DNA from: Cladopsammia gracilis
Lineage: Eukaryota; Cnidaria; Anthozoa; Scleractinia; Dendrophylliidae
Length of the DNA stretch: 64,000 bases
Assembly (NCBI GenBank): GCA_022457155.1
Contig: JAJGOT010000054.1
Location: 62,001-126,000 of the forward strand
Direction of reading: 5' to 3'
Of the stretch, positions 22,110-33,169 are shown in pieces. The notes beneath the pieces were generated by a model. It saw only the letters and a list, made by a program, of their open reading frames with translations. It had not been told where the DNA came from and made no database searches. A program made the translations under genes and the position numbers. The number at the start of each line of letters is the position of its first letter. Positions within the stretch are counted from its first letter, which is position 1.

Positions 22110-22430
22110 AAAGGCTTAAACAAAGCAAAAGCGCTGAAACGGCGCGGAGAAACAAGCGAGCGGCTCAAAAGCGCCTGAGCGAAAAATGGGAAAAAAGCGC
22201 AGAAGAAGGAAAGATCACAAAGAAAGCGAAAAAAGCCGAAGAAAAGGAGCGCACGAAAACCTTGAAAAAGCCCGAAAAAAGCGCGGAAAAAGAACCGTCC
22301 GAAACCCGCCCGAAAAAAGACGAAAAAAGGCCGATACGAAGAGCACACATCGCACGAAAGCGGCGAAGAAAAAAGCCGAAAAGAAACGAGTGAAAATGAA
22401 AGAAAACCACAATAGCAAAAACTAACCCTA
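22110..22430. other. Purine-rich simple region (GAAAAAG/GCGAAAA words)
   Basis: The + strand is a run of GAAAAAGCG-like words, giving open frames of Lys/Arg/Glu on + and Phe/Leu/Ser on -. These frames are compositional. It may be decayed 5' sequence of the LINE at 21,331-22,109. Confidence 0.5.
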
Positions 22431-22442
22431 ACCCTAACCCTA
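22423..22442. repeat. Short interstitial telomere-type tract
   Basis: Three consecutive TAACCC units plus a partial one. TTAGGG is the usual metazoan, including cnidarian, telomere repeat. The tract is only about 20 bp, so it may be chance, a repaired break, or part of the LINE leader. Confidence 0.6.
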
Positions 22443-23439
22443 TGATTACAGTAATTGAAAAACGCAACAAAAGCCTAGCGCTTTTGTTAAACACTCGAAT
22501 AGCACAATAGCTGAGTTATAGGTGCTAGATACAAATCTTAATTAAACGAAAGCCTAGCGCTTTTGTTATGACTATAAAAGGGAAAAAAGAAACGCAATAG
22601 CCAAAAGGCTAGAGTGCTAATTACAAGGTAAAACTAGAATCGACTACAAACCACAATATTTAATGAGACGGTACAAGATCCAAAAACCCCCCAAAACAAA
22701 CTCAATTTAGGGCCAAAACCCAAACCAAGACAGTAACAAGGAAAGAAAAAAACAGGACAACCCAAAGAGCGAAAAATAATCCCAAAGAATACCAAAAACA
22801 AACCGAAATTAGACGCCAAAAATCCCGAACCAAAACAACAAAAGAAAACAAAAGCGAGTCGCACCACCGCTCGCAGTGATGCCGCACAAAAATTTAAGTC
22901 CCATAAACCGGGTAGAAAACCGCAAAAATCCCAAAAGAAAAACACTAGCTAGGGACACTGACCCCTTAGCTAAATGAATATAGAGATATTATTGACTTTC
23001 AAGTCAAGAAATCTCAACGAATCGCCAACAGAGACAGAGCTCCACAAGACGTGTCTATTCCCTGTGGTTAATTGCGAGATTGTAATATACCCGATGATAG
23101 TGAATACATATGAATGTGAATATATGAAAATCATATATCTGAACTGCGGATAAACATGAGTGAAATTTGTGATCCTCGCAGTGTGCTCTCAACTTAAGCA
23201 GTTGAAAAAGCAACCTGAAAAAAAAATTCGGCCTCAGTTGAAGCCTGATTATATCTCTTAGTTAGTACGCGCGCTGTAATTGGTCAATTTAGCGGGCCGT
23301 ATTTTTCAGTACGGCCCGCTAAATTTGAGAGTCCCAGCATCGGCCTAGCATACGCTTACAAAAGTTGTTTTCTACATTAAAAATTATCCAGAGGAAACGT
23401 TTGGAGCTGCGCATAAAAAAGCATTGACAATTTTTTCGA
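22443..23439. other. No gene; A-rich region and one hairpin
   Basis: A duplicated word AAGCCTAGCGCTTTTGTTA occurs at about 22,471 and 22,550. An A-rich, T-poor strand from 22,680 to 22,950 yields spurious long - strand frames rich in Phe and Cys. A perfect hairpin, ATTTAGCGGGCCGTA with its complement, lies at 23,286-23,324 and resembles a MITE end. Confidence 0.45.
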
Positions 23440-26400
23440 GTAAGCTTATACCAGCGCAAGCCAAGCGCCGTCTAAAACTCAGCATTTCTTAAACCGTTTT
23501 TACTCAGAGTCACGCCACTTATTCAATTACAGCAATCATTTTCTTTTTAACACGTAATACATTGGGGAATTATAAAAGTTTACAATTGATTGAACGAGTG
23601 AAAATTTACATATCAGTTACCGTATACTATATCTCGTTCAATGCTTCGCGTATTCACGAGATAATAAACTAAGGGATATAGATAAGATGGTGCTGTTACT
23701 TTTGCCTTGTTTAACTCTTGAATACGCGAATCGTAATGAACGGGTTATCGCTGACGGTGGCAGTAATGCAAATTTTCACTCCTCCCTTCGACTGAAAACC
23801 TATTTCCGCTGAGTAGTAGCTAGGGCTTTAAGCTCCGCAAAATTCAAAATCGATCTGTGGACTTCAAATGTATTTTTCAAGACTTAGGAAAACGCTACAG
23901 CATCGTAAATGTTGGTTTAAAGTGTATGAATGCTTTAAACTTCTTTACTCGTCAATTCTTTGACTGCTCTGTGAAAAAAAAAACGCTTCGACCGAGTTTT
24001 GATTTTTGCAAACGTTAACCTAAACTTTTAAGGCTTCTCTCGCATGACGCATTTGAAGCGTTTATTTATTTTCTCAGACTACATTTTTAAATGATCAAAT
24101 TGGTTGCGATAACCAAAAATACATGTCACAGCGTGACTAGGATACCCGCTGTTTGTAATAAGAGTCTGATCGGTGGATGACATGAAGTGCGGAGATTCTA
24201 TACGTACCAATTCTTTGCTTTGTGATAGCTTTTGCGTGACATATATCAGAACACTCTTCAGAAAAACAAACAAAAGGCTTGTCCACCTACATGCAGTAAA
24301 GACTGCTAAAAGATAACAAAGCTGCGACAGGAGTCAAATAAACCGACGTTTGATTGAGGAGGAAGTCACGTACATTTATAGTGTGTTATATATTTGCATA
24401 AATAACATAAGCTTTATGTAAAAACGTCCTACCACTATGGAGATTTTGCTGAAGAGATTTTATTTATATAGCGTTTCGAATTCACAAGTTGGCTCATAGA
24501 AAACTAATTGGTTCTCTTTTCAAATTCAAATTCAAAGTTTTAAAGCAAAGGAACATGCATAGATTTTTGTTTAAGGTAAAAATATTGAAAATCTTATAGA
24601 CCTTTTGTATTTTTTATTAAAACTGTAAGTGACGTAATCGAAAACCAGGCCACGTATTTGCACCTTGTTGAATAACTGAGAATGGATCCTTTTGTTTTCA
24701 TATGACTTGTTCAATAAAACTTTCAGAGATCAGTAAATAAGTGGCCGGGTATTCTAAAATCGCTTCAATAAAAATGTCAGAGCGTGCTCCAAATTTTACA
24801 ATAGCAAATAACGACCTTAGTTTGTTTGATCACGTACAATGCAAATTACTGAAGTTTTATATTCTTTACTGGCACCAGTGTTAAGGGAAAGAAAGCAAGA
24901 AAAAGTGCCAAAAGGCAAATATACCCAATGTTATTGGCTTTTTACGTCTTCTTAAGCAAAGTTAACTTCGTAAAATTCAGATTCAAGTTACATAAAGCAC
25001 TTTAAATTGTTATTGCGGACGATTTCACTGAACAAGGTAATGTGAATATAAACATCACGTTGTCAAATAGGATATTTTATTAATAGCATCTCATTAAATT
25101 TCAATCCAACCGCGTGGGCGATGCATTCGCAGCGAGGTACACAATTTTACTGTAACATTAACAGTTTTGTTCTTCGCAACAGAACGCAGAAAGAAGGTAG
25201 ACATGCTAACCTCAACGTCTATTACATTCATCGCTATCTATGTACTGGAGGCAACCGTCATCATCATTGGAAACACGTTTACCATCTTGGTCTTCTGGAC
25301 TCAGACATCCCATCTAAAGCGATCGTACTTTCTCTTGATCAACCTCGCAATGGCTGATTTACTTGTGGGGATCGCAGAACCAACAGTCCTGGGGACCGCG
25401 AAAATCCCTAAAATGACGGCAATTCCAGGTAGAGAGAAAGAAATTCTAACAAATCCTTCGTCAGCATTTCAACTCTCTGCTTCGAGTACGTCGGTGTTGT
25501 TTCTCGCCCTTATTTCGTTGGAACGTGCTTTTGCCGCGTTATGGCCAGTCCGACACCGTGCAGCAAACCCTCGAGCTTACACGTATAGCATCGTTATCGC
25601 CTGGGCAGCCGGATTTTGTATATTTGGCCTGTCTGTCTTATCCCTGTATCACACAATGGTGGAAAGGAAATATGTTTCTGTCACTATTCATTCGTGTCTT
25701 TTCATTTCTTTCTTGGTGGTCTGTGCAAGTTACCTTAAAATACGCACTCGATTGCACTCCCCAGCACCCAGCGAGCTGGATAGTCATAAGCGTCAATCTA
25801 CCGAGCGTAACTTACGACTTTCAAGGACATTCTTCCTTGTAACTGCTGTGTCAATGGTGTTTTGGCTCCCAGCTATTGTTGTGTATACTGTAAGAGACTT
25901 TTGCGGGCCACCACCGTGTTTTTCCCGGCCCGTGTTATCGATCGTAAATGCTCTACACCTGGCAAATTCTATGGTCAATCCATTCGTCTACAGCTTTAGA
26001 ATGGCAATATTCAAAGACGCTTTGAAGAAATTCGTGCGAAGACGCCGACAAAACCATATTGACATGGCACCTGTTCAGGCAAACAGACAGGGTTTGAGTT
26101 CGGAAGGTTCGTTTACTCCGCTAACGCGGCACATAGGGGTTCACTTCAGTGGACAGGGAATCTCAGTTGAAATTTTGAAAGTGACATGAAGAGTCAACAT
26201 AACAATCCAACATTTAGAGAGTTTATCAGTGCATCATAGTGGATTTCAGGGTTGTAAGGAAGCATTCCTTCATCGACTATGCCTTTTTAGTAGAGTAAAA
26301 TAGAATAGCTAGAGTAGAGTAGGGAAGTGAAGAGTAAATGGAACATATCATTAACATTACAATCTAACTAGAGGGACATTGTAATACGGGCTGCCTGATT

Positions 26401-26500
26401 TTGAAGCTTCTGAAGTTTTTCAGAGAGACCTTCAACGTTTTACAGTTGCCCCATACAACATTAAATCGGCGCTTCGCTCGGGTACTTCTCACGCATTTAC
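23440..26500. repeat. Segmental duplication, copy B (with intact GPCR 3)
   Basis: Collinear with 16,145-19,640 but without the three inserted elements and with the complete receptor. It is the better proxy for the ancestral unit. Confidence 0.85.
25203..26189 (+). CDS. Rhodopsin-family (class A) GPCR, orphan, copy 3 (328 aa)
   Basis: Putative plasma-membrane receptor of unknown ligand. From the chosen Met, TM1 carries the GN pair at residues 23-24, TM2 has NLAMADLL with Asp52, TM3 ends at E107-R108-A109, TM4 has Trp134, TM6 has FWLPAIVVY and TM7 has NSMVNPFVYSF. A basic helix 8 (KKFVRRRRQ) precedes a tail of about 40 residues. There is no Cys at the outer end of TM3; the third loop has CGPPPC. 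The long insertion between TM2 and TM3 (TAIPGREKEILTNPSSAF) is conserved in length with copies 1 and 4. The ATG follows a conserved pyrimidine-CAG sequence (AG at 25,181-25,182) and is the only upstream Met in frame, which fixes the start. The CDS is intact and intronless. Confidence 0.9.
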   Translation: MLTSTSITFIAIYVLEATVIIIGNTFTILVFWTQTSHLKRSYFLLINLAMADLLVGIAEPTVLGTAKIPKMTAIPGREKEILTNPSSAFQLSASSTSVLFLALISLERAFAALWPVRHRAANPRAYTYSIVIAWAAGFCIFGLSVLSLYHTMVERKYVSVTIHSCLFISFLVVCASYLKIRTRLHSPAPSELDSHKRQSTERNLRLSRTFFLVTAVSMVFWLPAIVVYTVRDFCGPPPCFSRPVLSIVNALHLANSMVNPFVYSFRMAIFKDALKKFVRRRRQNHIDMAPVQANRQGLSSEGSFTPLTRHIGVHFSGQGISVEILKVT

Positions 26501-26696
26501 AAGACATGATTGGGGACATCACTTTAAAAATATACATCTATCGGGACTGCAAATCTCAGTTTCCACAAATGGGGATGCGGTTGCTGATCCTTAAACTAAC
26601 ATGAAGTAACGACAATCTGAGAAAGTTCATAATTAAATGTTAATTAAATGTTAAATGTTAATTAAATGTTAATGTTAATTAAATTAAATAATTAAT
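26501..26696. other. Short AT-rich tract with TTAAATGTTAAT repeats
   Basis: Several TTAAATGTTAAT-like units at about 26,630-26,695. No gene. Confidence 0.5.
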
Positions 26697-27460
26697 GTAA
26701 AGTTCGACGTTTGAACCGGGCCTAAGGCCCGGTTCAAACGTCGAACTTTACATGTGCCGAACCTAATACCTATTTAGGTCGACCCAAACTATTGAGTTCG
26801 ACTGTTGATTCAGACGGTCGAACTTTACATGTGCCGAACCTAATTCGTGGCGAAAAGAAATATCATCCTTAATGCTTAAAATAGGGAAATAAACCGAAAA
26901 AAGTAAAATTCACCAAGCCTGGAAACTCTCGGTTTCGATTGTTTTGATTTTAGTGTGCTCTGTGTTCTGTTATGGCAAGGAGACAGCTGAGGAGATCGTG
27001 ATCGTGATATTTGGACAAAATAAAGTAACGCCATAAATTTTAAAATACATTACGATTTCTTTATGGATATAAAGAAAAGCAAGTTTTTAGAAGACCGATT
27101 TCAGTCAGTCCAGTTTCAGTCTAAAAATCTACAACGTGAATGCTGGTAACCGTCGTCACGCTTCTGTGAGTTCTGTCTGCAAAGGCGCGAAAACCCACTA
27201 AATAGCCAATCAAAAGTGCGGTTATATTGAAAAACACTTTAACATAATTTATGCATTAGGTTCGGCACATGTGAAGTTCGACGTCTGAATCGAAGTCGAT
27301 CTTTTGCCGTTCTATTCGACAAGCTCAGTCGAATAGAACGGCAGAGTCGACCCAAATACAAAAGTGCCGTTCCTAATTGATTCATACGTCGAACTTTACA
27401 TGTGCCGAACCTAATTATTAGGTTCGGCACATGTAAAGTTCGACGTTTGAACCGGGCCTT
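26697..27460. mobile_element. Cluster of hairpin MITEs with GGCCCGGTTCAAACG ends
   Basis: Back-to-back ends meet at 26,721-26,727 (GGGCC TAA GGCCC). Other ends lie at about 26,820-26,845, 27,257-27,282, 27,390-27,416 and 27,418-27,458, all containing TAGGTTCGGCACATGT or its complement followed by AAGTTCGACGT. An inner hairpin, CGTTCTATTCGACAAGC with its partner, sits at about 27,308-27,345. The arrangement implies at least two nested or tandem insertions of one foldback family. The same family is at 29,137-29,256 and 43,998-44,117. Confidence 0.75.
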
Positions 27461-28008
27461 AAACGCCCACCACAAAAGCATATCAGAGTAAATCGCGTAC
27501 ATTCTACCTTTTTCAAGGTGATTTTAGTGCTACAAATATGTTTAAATACTTATTTATATTCTGTTAGCGACTAAAGTAAAACAAGGGACAAAATACGTCT
27601 AGTTTATCTAAAGTTTCTTTGTTTCTGTTGACAGTATTGTCGCGATTCTTTAGGGAAGCAGTAATTAGTAAGTTCAATTTATGAAATGAATGGCTTTGAG
27701 TTCTCATAGCATGTTATCGTTTGATAAACGTTTAATCTTAAACTACCGATCACGCGAACGAAAAGACAGTATGGACTTTGCCTTTTGTTCTATTTTGGAA
27801 TAGTGAACCATTGTCATTATGAGATTTAGGTACATGGTAGAATCAAAGCTATAAAAATACTAGCTATACACCAACCATTTCGATGCATCTCTTTCCAACG
27901 CAGCCATCAGTGACGACGAAATAGCTGAAATTCGTCCGGCGGCAAGGAATCGATTTCGGCTAACTTGGCTGGAAGCTTAAACTTGAAAACTCTTTGGTTC
28001 TTTGGTTA

Positions 28009-28293
28009 CTGCACCTTTCAATAACAGCGGAATTTGAAACTCAAATCTCCACCACAGTTGCGTTATTCCCTGCCGTCAATCATAATTATACGAAAGCCAA
28101 CGGACCATGAAAAAAAGAAACATACAAAATGGATCGAAATCTACCAATCATAATGCACGGACGTGACCTTTTGACCTCACTGAAGTGAAGATCTGTTTCC
28201 TGAGAGGCAAGCTAAGATGATTGACGGCAGTGTAAAACGCAACTGCTGGTGGAAATTTGAATTTCAAATTCCGGATGTTATTGAAAGGCGCAG
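28009..28293. mobile_element. 285-bp MITE, copy 2 (same family as 3,216-3,503)
   Basis: Ends CTGCACCTTTCAATAAC and, inverted, CTGCGCCTTTCAATAAC, flanked by TA on both sides. The paralogous segment at about 43,155 reads TTTGGTTAATTTAGTC with no insertion. A CTTTGGTT duplication directly to the left is an additional local change. Confidence 0.85.
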
Positions 28294-29136
28294 TAATCTA
28301 GTCTCAAGGCTCTAATGTTAATTTATATTTTATAAGTATTATATTTATATCTGTAGTTTTTCTTGTTTAGTGTGTTTTTGTAAAATATATATATCTATTG
28401 TTATAAGTAGAACAAAATTGTATTTTATCATATTGTAAATTGCGAGCCGATCAACCAATATGCCGCTTTGTATGCGGCTCATTTTGAGCCGAGTTGTTTT
28501 GAAAACAGCTTCGCATTTTCAATTGGCTATAGAAGGAAACGAAACTTAATCACCAGTTCTATTCTACAAGAGACACCATTCTGCCCGAAGGTACACAATT
28601 TTTGAGTCAACGGAAAAAGCGATAAGTAAACGGTTCTCATTTGCCTTTTTTACAATAGTCAACCTTAATTAGTGAAGTCTTTAGAGAAAACTTTCCTCTT
28701 TTTACTGAACTTATTCACATGCACAAACTTCTTGTTTTGTCTCATACATTCACATATACACTGCACATATAAATTAACTGTTTAAAAACATTGCCAGTAA
28801 ATCAGTTTTAATCCCAAATGAAAATCGTTGCAATATTTTAGTTCTCATTTAAATATCAATAAATAAAGAAAGATAGTAAGTACTTTTAACCTTCGTACAT
28901 CTTTCCCATTAATTTCGATTAATAAGGAAATTGCAATTGTAATGCCATACAAGTCATTACTACTAAAATACTGTGAATACAAAAAATAGAAAAATTAACT
29001 AAGTAAAAGGACTCTCTGGTCAAGATAGATTGAATAAGAGCAGTTTTGTCACCCCCACCCCTCCTGACAAATTTCCCCCGTAGTAACCAAATTCGCCTCC
29101 TCATTCGCTTATTATAATCAAGTTGAAGTGACCTTA

Positions 29137-29256
29137 GGCCCAGTTCAAACGTCGAACTTCACATGTGCCGAACCTAATGCAAATGAGCAAAATCTATTGT
29201 TCTTGTTAATTTACATTAGGTTCGGCACATGTGAAGTTCGACGTTTGAACTGGGCC
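29137..29256. mobile_element. Hairpin MITE 1 (GGCCCAGTTCAAACG), TTA-flanked
   Basis: Inverted ends of about 45 bp: GGCCCAGTTCAAACGTCG and its complement, with TTAGGTTCGGCACATG inside. TTA flanks at 29,134-29,136 and 29,257-29,259. Its paralogue is at 43,998-44,117. A trinucleotide TWA duplication and GG-CC ends fit PIF/Harbinger-type MITEs (inference). Confidence 0.8.
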
Positions 29257-29259
29257 TTA

Positions 29260-29451
29260 GGCCCCGTCCACACGTATCCGGATATTTTTGAATCCGCAAC
29301 TTTTTTGTTGCGGATTGACCTTCCATCCACACGTATCCGGCGAATTCGGGCAAATACGATTCAAATACGCTACGTGTGGACGCGAATATTTTCTAATCCG
29401 CAACAAAAAAGTTGCGGATTCAAAAATATCCGGATACGTGTGGACGGGGCC
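29260..29451. mobile_element. Hairpin MITE 2 (GGCCCCGTCCACACG), TTA target duplication with empty site
   Basis: The 192-bp element has perfect 57-bp inverted ends. The left end reads GGCCCCGTCCACACGTATCC, and each end contains the secondary hairpin AATCCGCAAC/GTTGCGGATT. TTA is present on both sides (29,257-29,259 and 29,452-29,454). The second segment copy at about 44,117 reads GGGCCTTAAAGGGACAC without it. Confidence 0.9.
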
Positions 29452-29537
29452 TTAAGGGACACTGACCCGCCGAAATTGCAAATTTTCGCTCAGTTTATTT
29501 CCACGTGATCGCCAAATGCCACCAAATATGCAACTTA

Positions 29538-29700
29538 GGGCCTGGTCGCACCACAGTCAAAAACAAAAATTAGCCCGTGCAAAAATCGAGGAAAACAAAA
29601 GAAACCGCTATGGTGGGACACGCTTTTTGTAGAATGTGTTTGTTTTTATGTCATTTTGCACGGGCTAATTTTTGTTTTTGACTGTAGTGCGACCAGGCCC
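29538..29700. mobile_element. Hairpin MITE 3 (GGGCCTGGTCGCACC), TTA-flanked
   Basis: A 163-bp element with inverted ends of about 45 bp (GGGCCTGGTCGCACCACAG; AAAATTAGCCCGTGCAAAA inside). TTA flanks at 29,535-29,537 and 29,701-29,703. The orthologous insertion in segment copy 2 is at 44,205-44,367, so this one predates the duplication. Confidence 0.85.
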
Positions 29701-29834
29701 TTAGTTGGAATAAAACATTCGTCATATGATACAATAAACGGGACACGGGATATCCAGCCTCTTTCCCCCTTCCCCCATTCCTCCTTTCCATAATAAGACA
29801 TTTCTCTTTGGAATGTTTGATATGGCTCGTCAAA

Positions 29835-30093
29835 CTAATCATTTAATACAGAAAAATAGAAGGAATGTTTTTGATAACGTTTGTGGTTTTTAACCTTTAG
29901 GAGTGCATTTATACGGGAATCTAGTTCCGCCAGGTCTACGCAGACTTTCTTTAGGTCTTTTTGCTGAGATTCTTGCCTGCGTCTGAAACCACATTGCTGG
30001 CAAAATGCGACCGTTGCGTCGTTTGGGTATCCACAGTCCGGACACTGCTGTAGGGACCCAAATTCTAGGAACCTCGGGAAGGTCAAGGTCCTA
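29835..30093 (-). pseudogene. DIRS-like element: start of the tyrosine-recombinase protein (zinc ribbon only)
   Basis: The - strand encodes SLQQCPDCGYPNDATVAFC followed by QQCG, a four-cysteine ribbon (C-x2-C ... C-x2-C), then an acidic helical stretch (VDLAELDSRINALL). This arrangement resembles N-terminal regions that precede tyrosine recombinases in DIRS-type retroelements (recalled, moderate confidence). A splice-acceptor-like TTTTGCATAG precedes it at about 30,094. The frame ends at the boundary of duplication C, and no recombinase catalytic domain is present. Confidence 0.5.
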
Positions 30094-30201
30094 TGCAAAA
30101 GACAAAACAAAATCCGTGTAAACCTTAACTAGTCACACCCGACAAAATATATCGAGGACAGCGAAATATTTAGACTAGATAACGAAGACGAAACTAGATA
30201 A

Positions 30202-31185
30202 TTAGGGAGTAACCTGGAACATCCATAGGTCCCACTGAAGTGGTTTCTTTTGCCAAGTCACTTGACCTGGACCGAGCGGAAACAACAGAGTATTTTCATC
30301 CCCTTTACGACCCAACTTGAAGGCGACGGAAGCCTTGCGTTGAAGAAGTGGCCACCAAAATTTCCTAGGGTGTACGTCCGGGGCGATAATAGTAACAGGA
30401 CATGCTTGGGCTGCCAAATACCTCAAAAGAGGGCCAATCAGCGTAAATGGAGGGAAGACGTATGCATTTTCATAAGGGAATAACTGCTGATTGAAGATGT
30501 TAGTACCCTCTCCTTGCATGCATGGACACGGAGAGAAGAAGCGTAGAGGATGCCCCGAATGATTCAGTCTAACGTTAACTGGTAACGCCATAAGGTCGAT
30601 GGTGTGGGGGCCGAACGTCAACTCGACTATCATCCACGCCTGATGACTCAAGGTAGCGTCTAAGTCCGAGAGGGTGCGTGAAGGAGCATCCGCGGGATTG
30701 TCCTTAGATGCAATAAATTGCATGGAAATGGAGAGATTCTTGCCAAAGATAAATTCGAAAATGGACTTCATTATACGGGAGATCTCGGGACATTTTGAAA
30801 CTTGCCTATGCCAACTGGAGACAAGAACTTTGTTATCGAAGAACACAACTACCATGGCGTTCTGATGGTAACTGAGAAGGTTCTCGAGTGTGTGCAAGAG
30901 GGCTAAACTCTCCTTCTGGGCTATGGGGCGTTGACGATTCGCGCCATCCCAGAATCCACGCGTTTCTACTTTGGGTTTTCCGGGAGCAATAAGACGTCCA
31001 CCCCAAGCATAATGAGATGCATCCGAATACAATTGAATTTGTAAATGAGACTCATCAATCCATGGTAGGCATCCCCACCAGCTGTCTAGGGATCTCCAAT
31101 AAATAATCTCCTGGCGGAGGGGGCATGACAGTTTAATCTGATGCACGCTCTTCCTAGCATATGAGCCAATAGTTTGGTAAACCAC
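30202..31185 (-). pseudogene. DIRS-like retroelement RNase H domain
   Basis: An open - strand frame of 327 codons. It has the RNase H acidic set in order: LYSDASHYAWGG (Asp), QKESLALL (Glu), VFFDNKVLV (Asp) and SKDNPADAPSR (Asp). The composition and the KDNPADAPSR motif match the DIRS1-type RNase H. The region downstream (FKLGRKGDENTL) is probably the linker before the recombinase. The upstream RT is broken, so this is part of a decayed element even though the domain itself is open. Confidence 0.8.
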
Positions 31186-31234
31186 GTTGGAGTATAACTT
31201 TGCCGCGGGAACGAGAAGCGCGAAGGAGGTAGTT

Positions 31235-32342
31235 TTACCGCAGAACTTTTTGCAGCGTCTTGAGAGAAACAGATTTCTTACTTAGGATACTTTCCCTGAG
31301 TTCTGCAAACTTTTGCTTCTTGTCATCAGGGAGAATACACGCCTGCCTCTCGGAATAAGAAATGTAGCCCAAGAAACGCACCCGGGTAGATGGGATTAAG
31401 TTACTTTTCTTTAACCCGATGAAGTATCCCAAAGAAATCACGACTGCTAACTCGAAGTTGGAGAAGGGATTACTATTGCTATTACGGACACGCAGGGGTT
31501 GCAAGCGGAGCTGACCGACATGCCTGTCATCGATATATTGAGAACAGGGCATGCCCAGTGACCTAATGTGATGTGTTGCCGCCAAACCACTGTGTTGTAA
31601 ATGTAAGCACTAGCTTTCCATCCAAATGGAAGTGTGGCGTAAACAAAGTACCATCCTTGCCACTAGAGGCCGAAGTAGGTGGAACTACGAGGACTAAGAA
31701 GTATGTGGTCATAGCCACTCTTATCATCGAACGTCGCCTGGAAATGGCCTGGCTCAACATAGCGACAGAGGTCTGTTAAGTAGTGTAGCTTAAACGGGCT
31801 ATCCTTAATCCAACAGTTCATAAAACGTTCATCATGGCACATGCGCGGTTTTGGGGGTTCTACTGTGAGGGGTGAGGTGAGGTGAGGGGGCTCAACTTCA
31901 CCGACGCGACCGATGACATAAAGATAATTGTTGACAACTCTATCCACGATTGTAGAAGTAACAAAATCCTTGAAACGGATACACGAAGGGGAGTTAGGGA
32001 AAATCATGCGAGGCGGTAAATCGCTGTTGTACGCTTTACCTTGAAATGTGCCTTCAAAATTAATGGCGTAAAGTAGACAAAGACGTCAACCCCGTTTCTA
32101 ATAATTTCCAGCACAAAGTCACGTTTGTTATATCCTATTGAAATTTTCTCCCACTCTTGGAGATGCGCCGAAAGGTTACCCGGCACGAACGTGTTGGGAT
32201 CGGGGAATCGAAGCATTAGAGGTGATGCAAAGGTACTGCCTGCAGATACCGACTCCACAGAAGGGAGTGGCCCGGCCCAGCCAGTGGGCTTCCCTTTCCA
32301 ATTACACCAAGAAACAGATATAGCGCTTGACTTGAGGTGCAT
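31235..32342 (-). pseudogene. DIRS-like reverse transcriptase, interrupted
   Basis: Recognisable RT blocks in order: an N-terminal region with RFPDPNTFVPGNLSAHL (32,342-32,004), FDDKSGYDHILL (about 31,700), then the catalytic QYIDDRHVGQL (about 31,530) and the connection piece ending TLQKVLR. They lie in at least three frames. A TAG stop directly after YFGL (about 31,660) and shifts near 32,005 and 31,590 prevent a full-length product. Order and motifs fit DIRS-type pol rather than Gypsy or LINE. Confidence 0.78.
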
Positions 32343-32611
32343 CCGACAGAATCTTGAGGATTCCTAAAATTAATGAGACCCTGTATACGCCAAGGGATAA
32401 AAGGGAAGGGAACCTCCCACTAACCAGGCCGGACCAGGAATCCATCATACACGGATAATAGGGCGTTATTAAGATTACCCTTCTGGTCACGACCAGGAAA
32501 GTGGAAACTAGGAAAAAGGACAATGCAAAACGAAAAACTAATGATCATGAAGTTGGGAAAGCCGTTTAATAGAAGCTAATGAGGTGAAGACAAAAACGTG
32601 CATATAACATA

Positions 32612-33169
32612 TTACAATTTTCTTCCACCGCGATTTCTCCGAAATCCCTGCGCGCTCCAGCAATTGCTAGCGATGTGCCCTCTTCTCCCGCAATTGAAGC
32701 ATGTTCCAGTGATTCTTCTACGAGGCTGATACTCCCCAAATGGGACATGAGGTAAACTAGGTGTAGGAACCGGGGCCTGCTTTATAGCCTTCTGAATCTC
32801 TTTTGTGATCTGAACCTCATCCTCGGAACCAACCAATTTTGGTACCACTTGTTGGAAAGAAGGTGTGTTGGTCAAGGCCCTAGTCTGCCTCAGAGTAACA
32901 GAAAAGCGGGTTGCCTTCTCGTGTTTTTTATCTACATCAACCAATTGTTCCAGTGCTGCAAGGGTAGCAAATGGGTTAAAGATTTGAGGTGGACGTGACA
33001 GCAACTGGCGCGGGCATCGAAGAGCTGCATCCACCGAGTTTCTGTCTGCTAGCGCTTTTATGCTCTCTATCTCTCCCTTTAGGTTTTGACCTATAAACAC
33101 ACGTGCACCCAACCAAAAAAAAGACGCCAGCGAGTTAAATTCTAGACACCAGATCTCTCCTAATTCCAT
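32612..33169 (-). pseudogene. DIRS-like Gag-type protein with CCHC zinc knuckle
   Basis: A 185-codon frame on the - strand. An alpha-helical middle (ATLAALEQLVDVDKKHEKA) is followed by a proline-rich stretch and a C-terminal knuckle CFNCGRRGHIASNC (C-x2-C-x4-H-x4-C) with a basic tail. It lies 5' of the RT/RNase H in the same orientation, as expected for a retroelement nucleocapsid. The N terminus is probably truncated; neither terminal repeat was found. Confidence 0.7.

Larger units (their letters stand above)
27600..29870. repeat. Segmental duplication C, copy 1
   Basis: Collinear with 42,750-44,735. It starts near CTAGTTTATCTAAAGTTTC and ends near AGAAAAATAGAAGGAATG. It differs by MITE insertions at 28,009-28,293 and 29,260-29,451, which are missing from copy 2. 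No gene is supported; the 61-codon - strand frame at 28,919-29,104 is present in both copies but has no recognisable feature. Confidence 0.85.

Noticed and set aside
22186..22425. 79-codon Lys/Arg-rich frame (+), resembling a nuclear basic protein
   Set aside because: The region is a purine-rich simple repeat and several overlapping frames on both strands are equally open; no start context or homology signal.
22634..22945. 103-codon Phe/Cys-rich frame (-), resembling a membrane protein
   Set aside because: The + strand is very poor in T here, which makes long hydrophobic - strand frames by composition alone.
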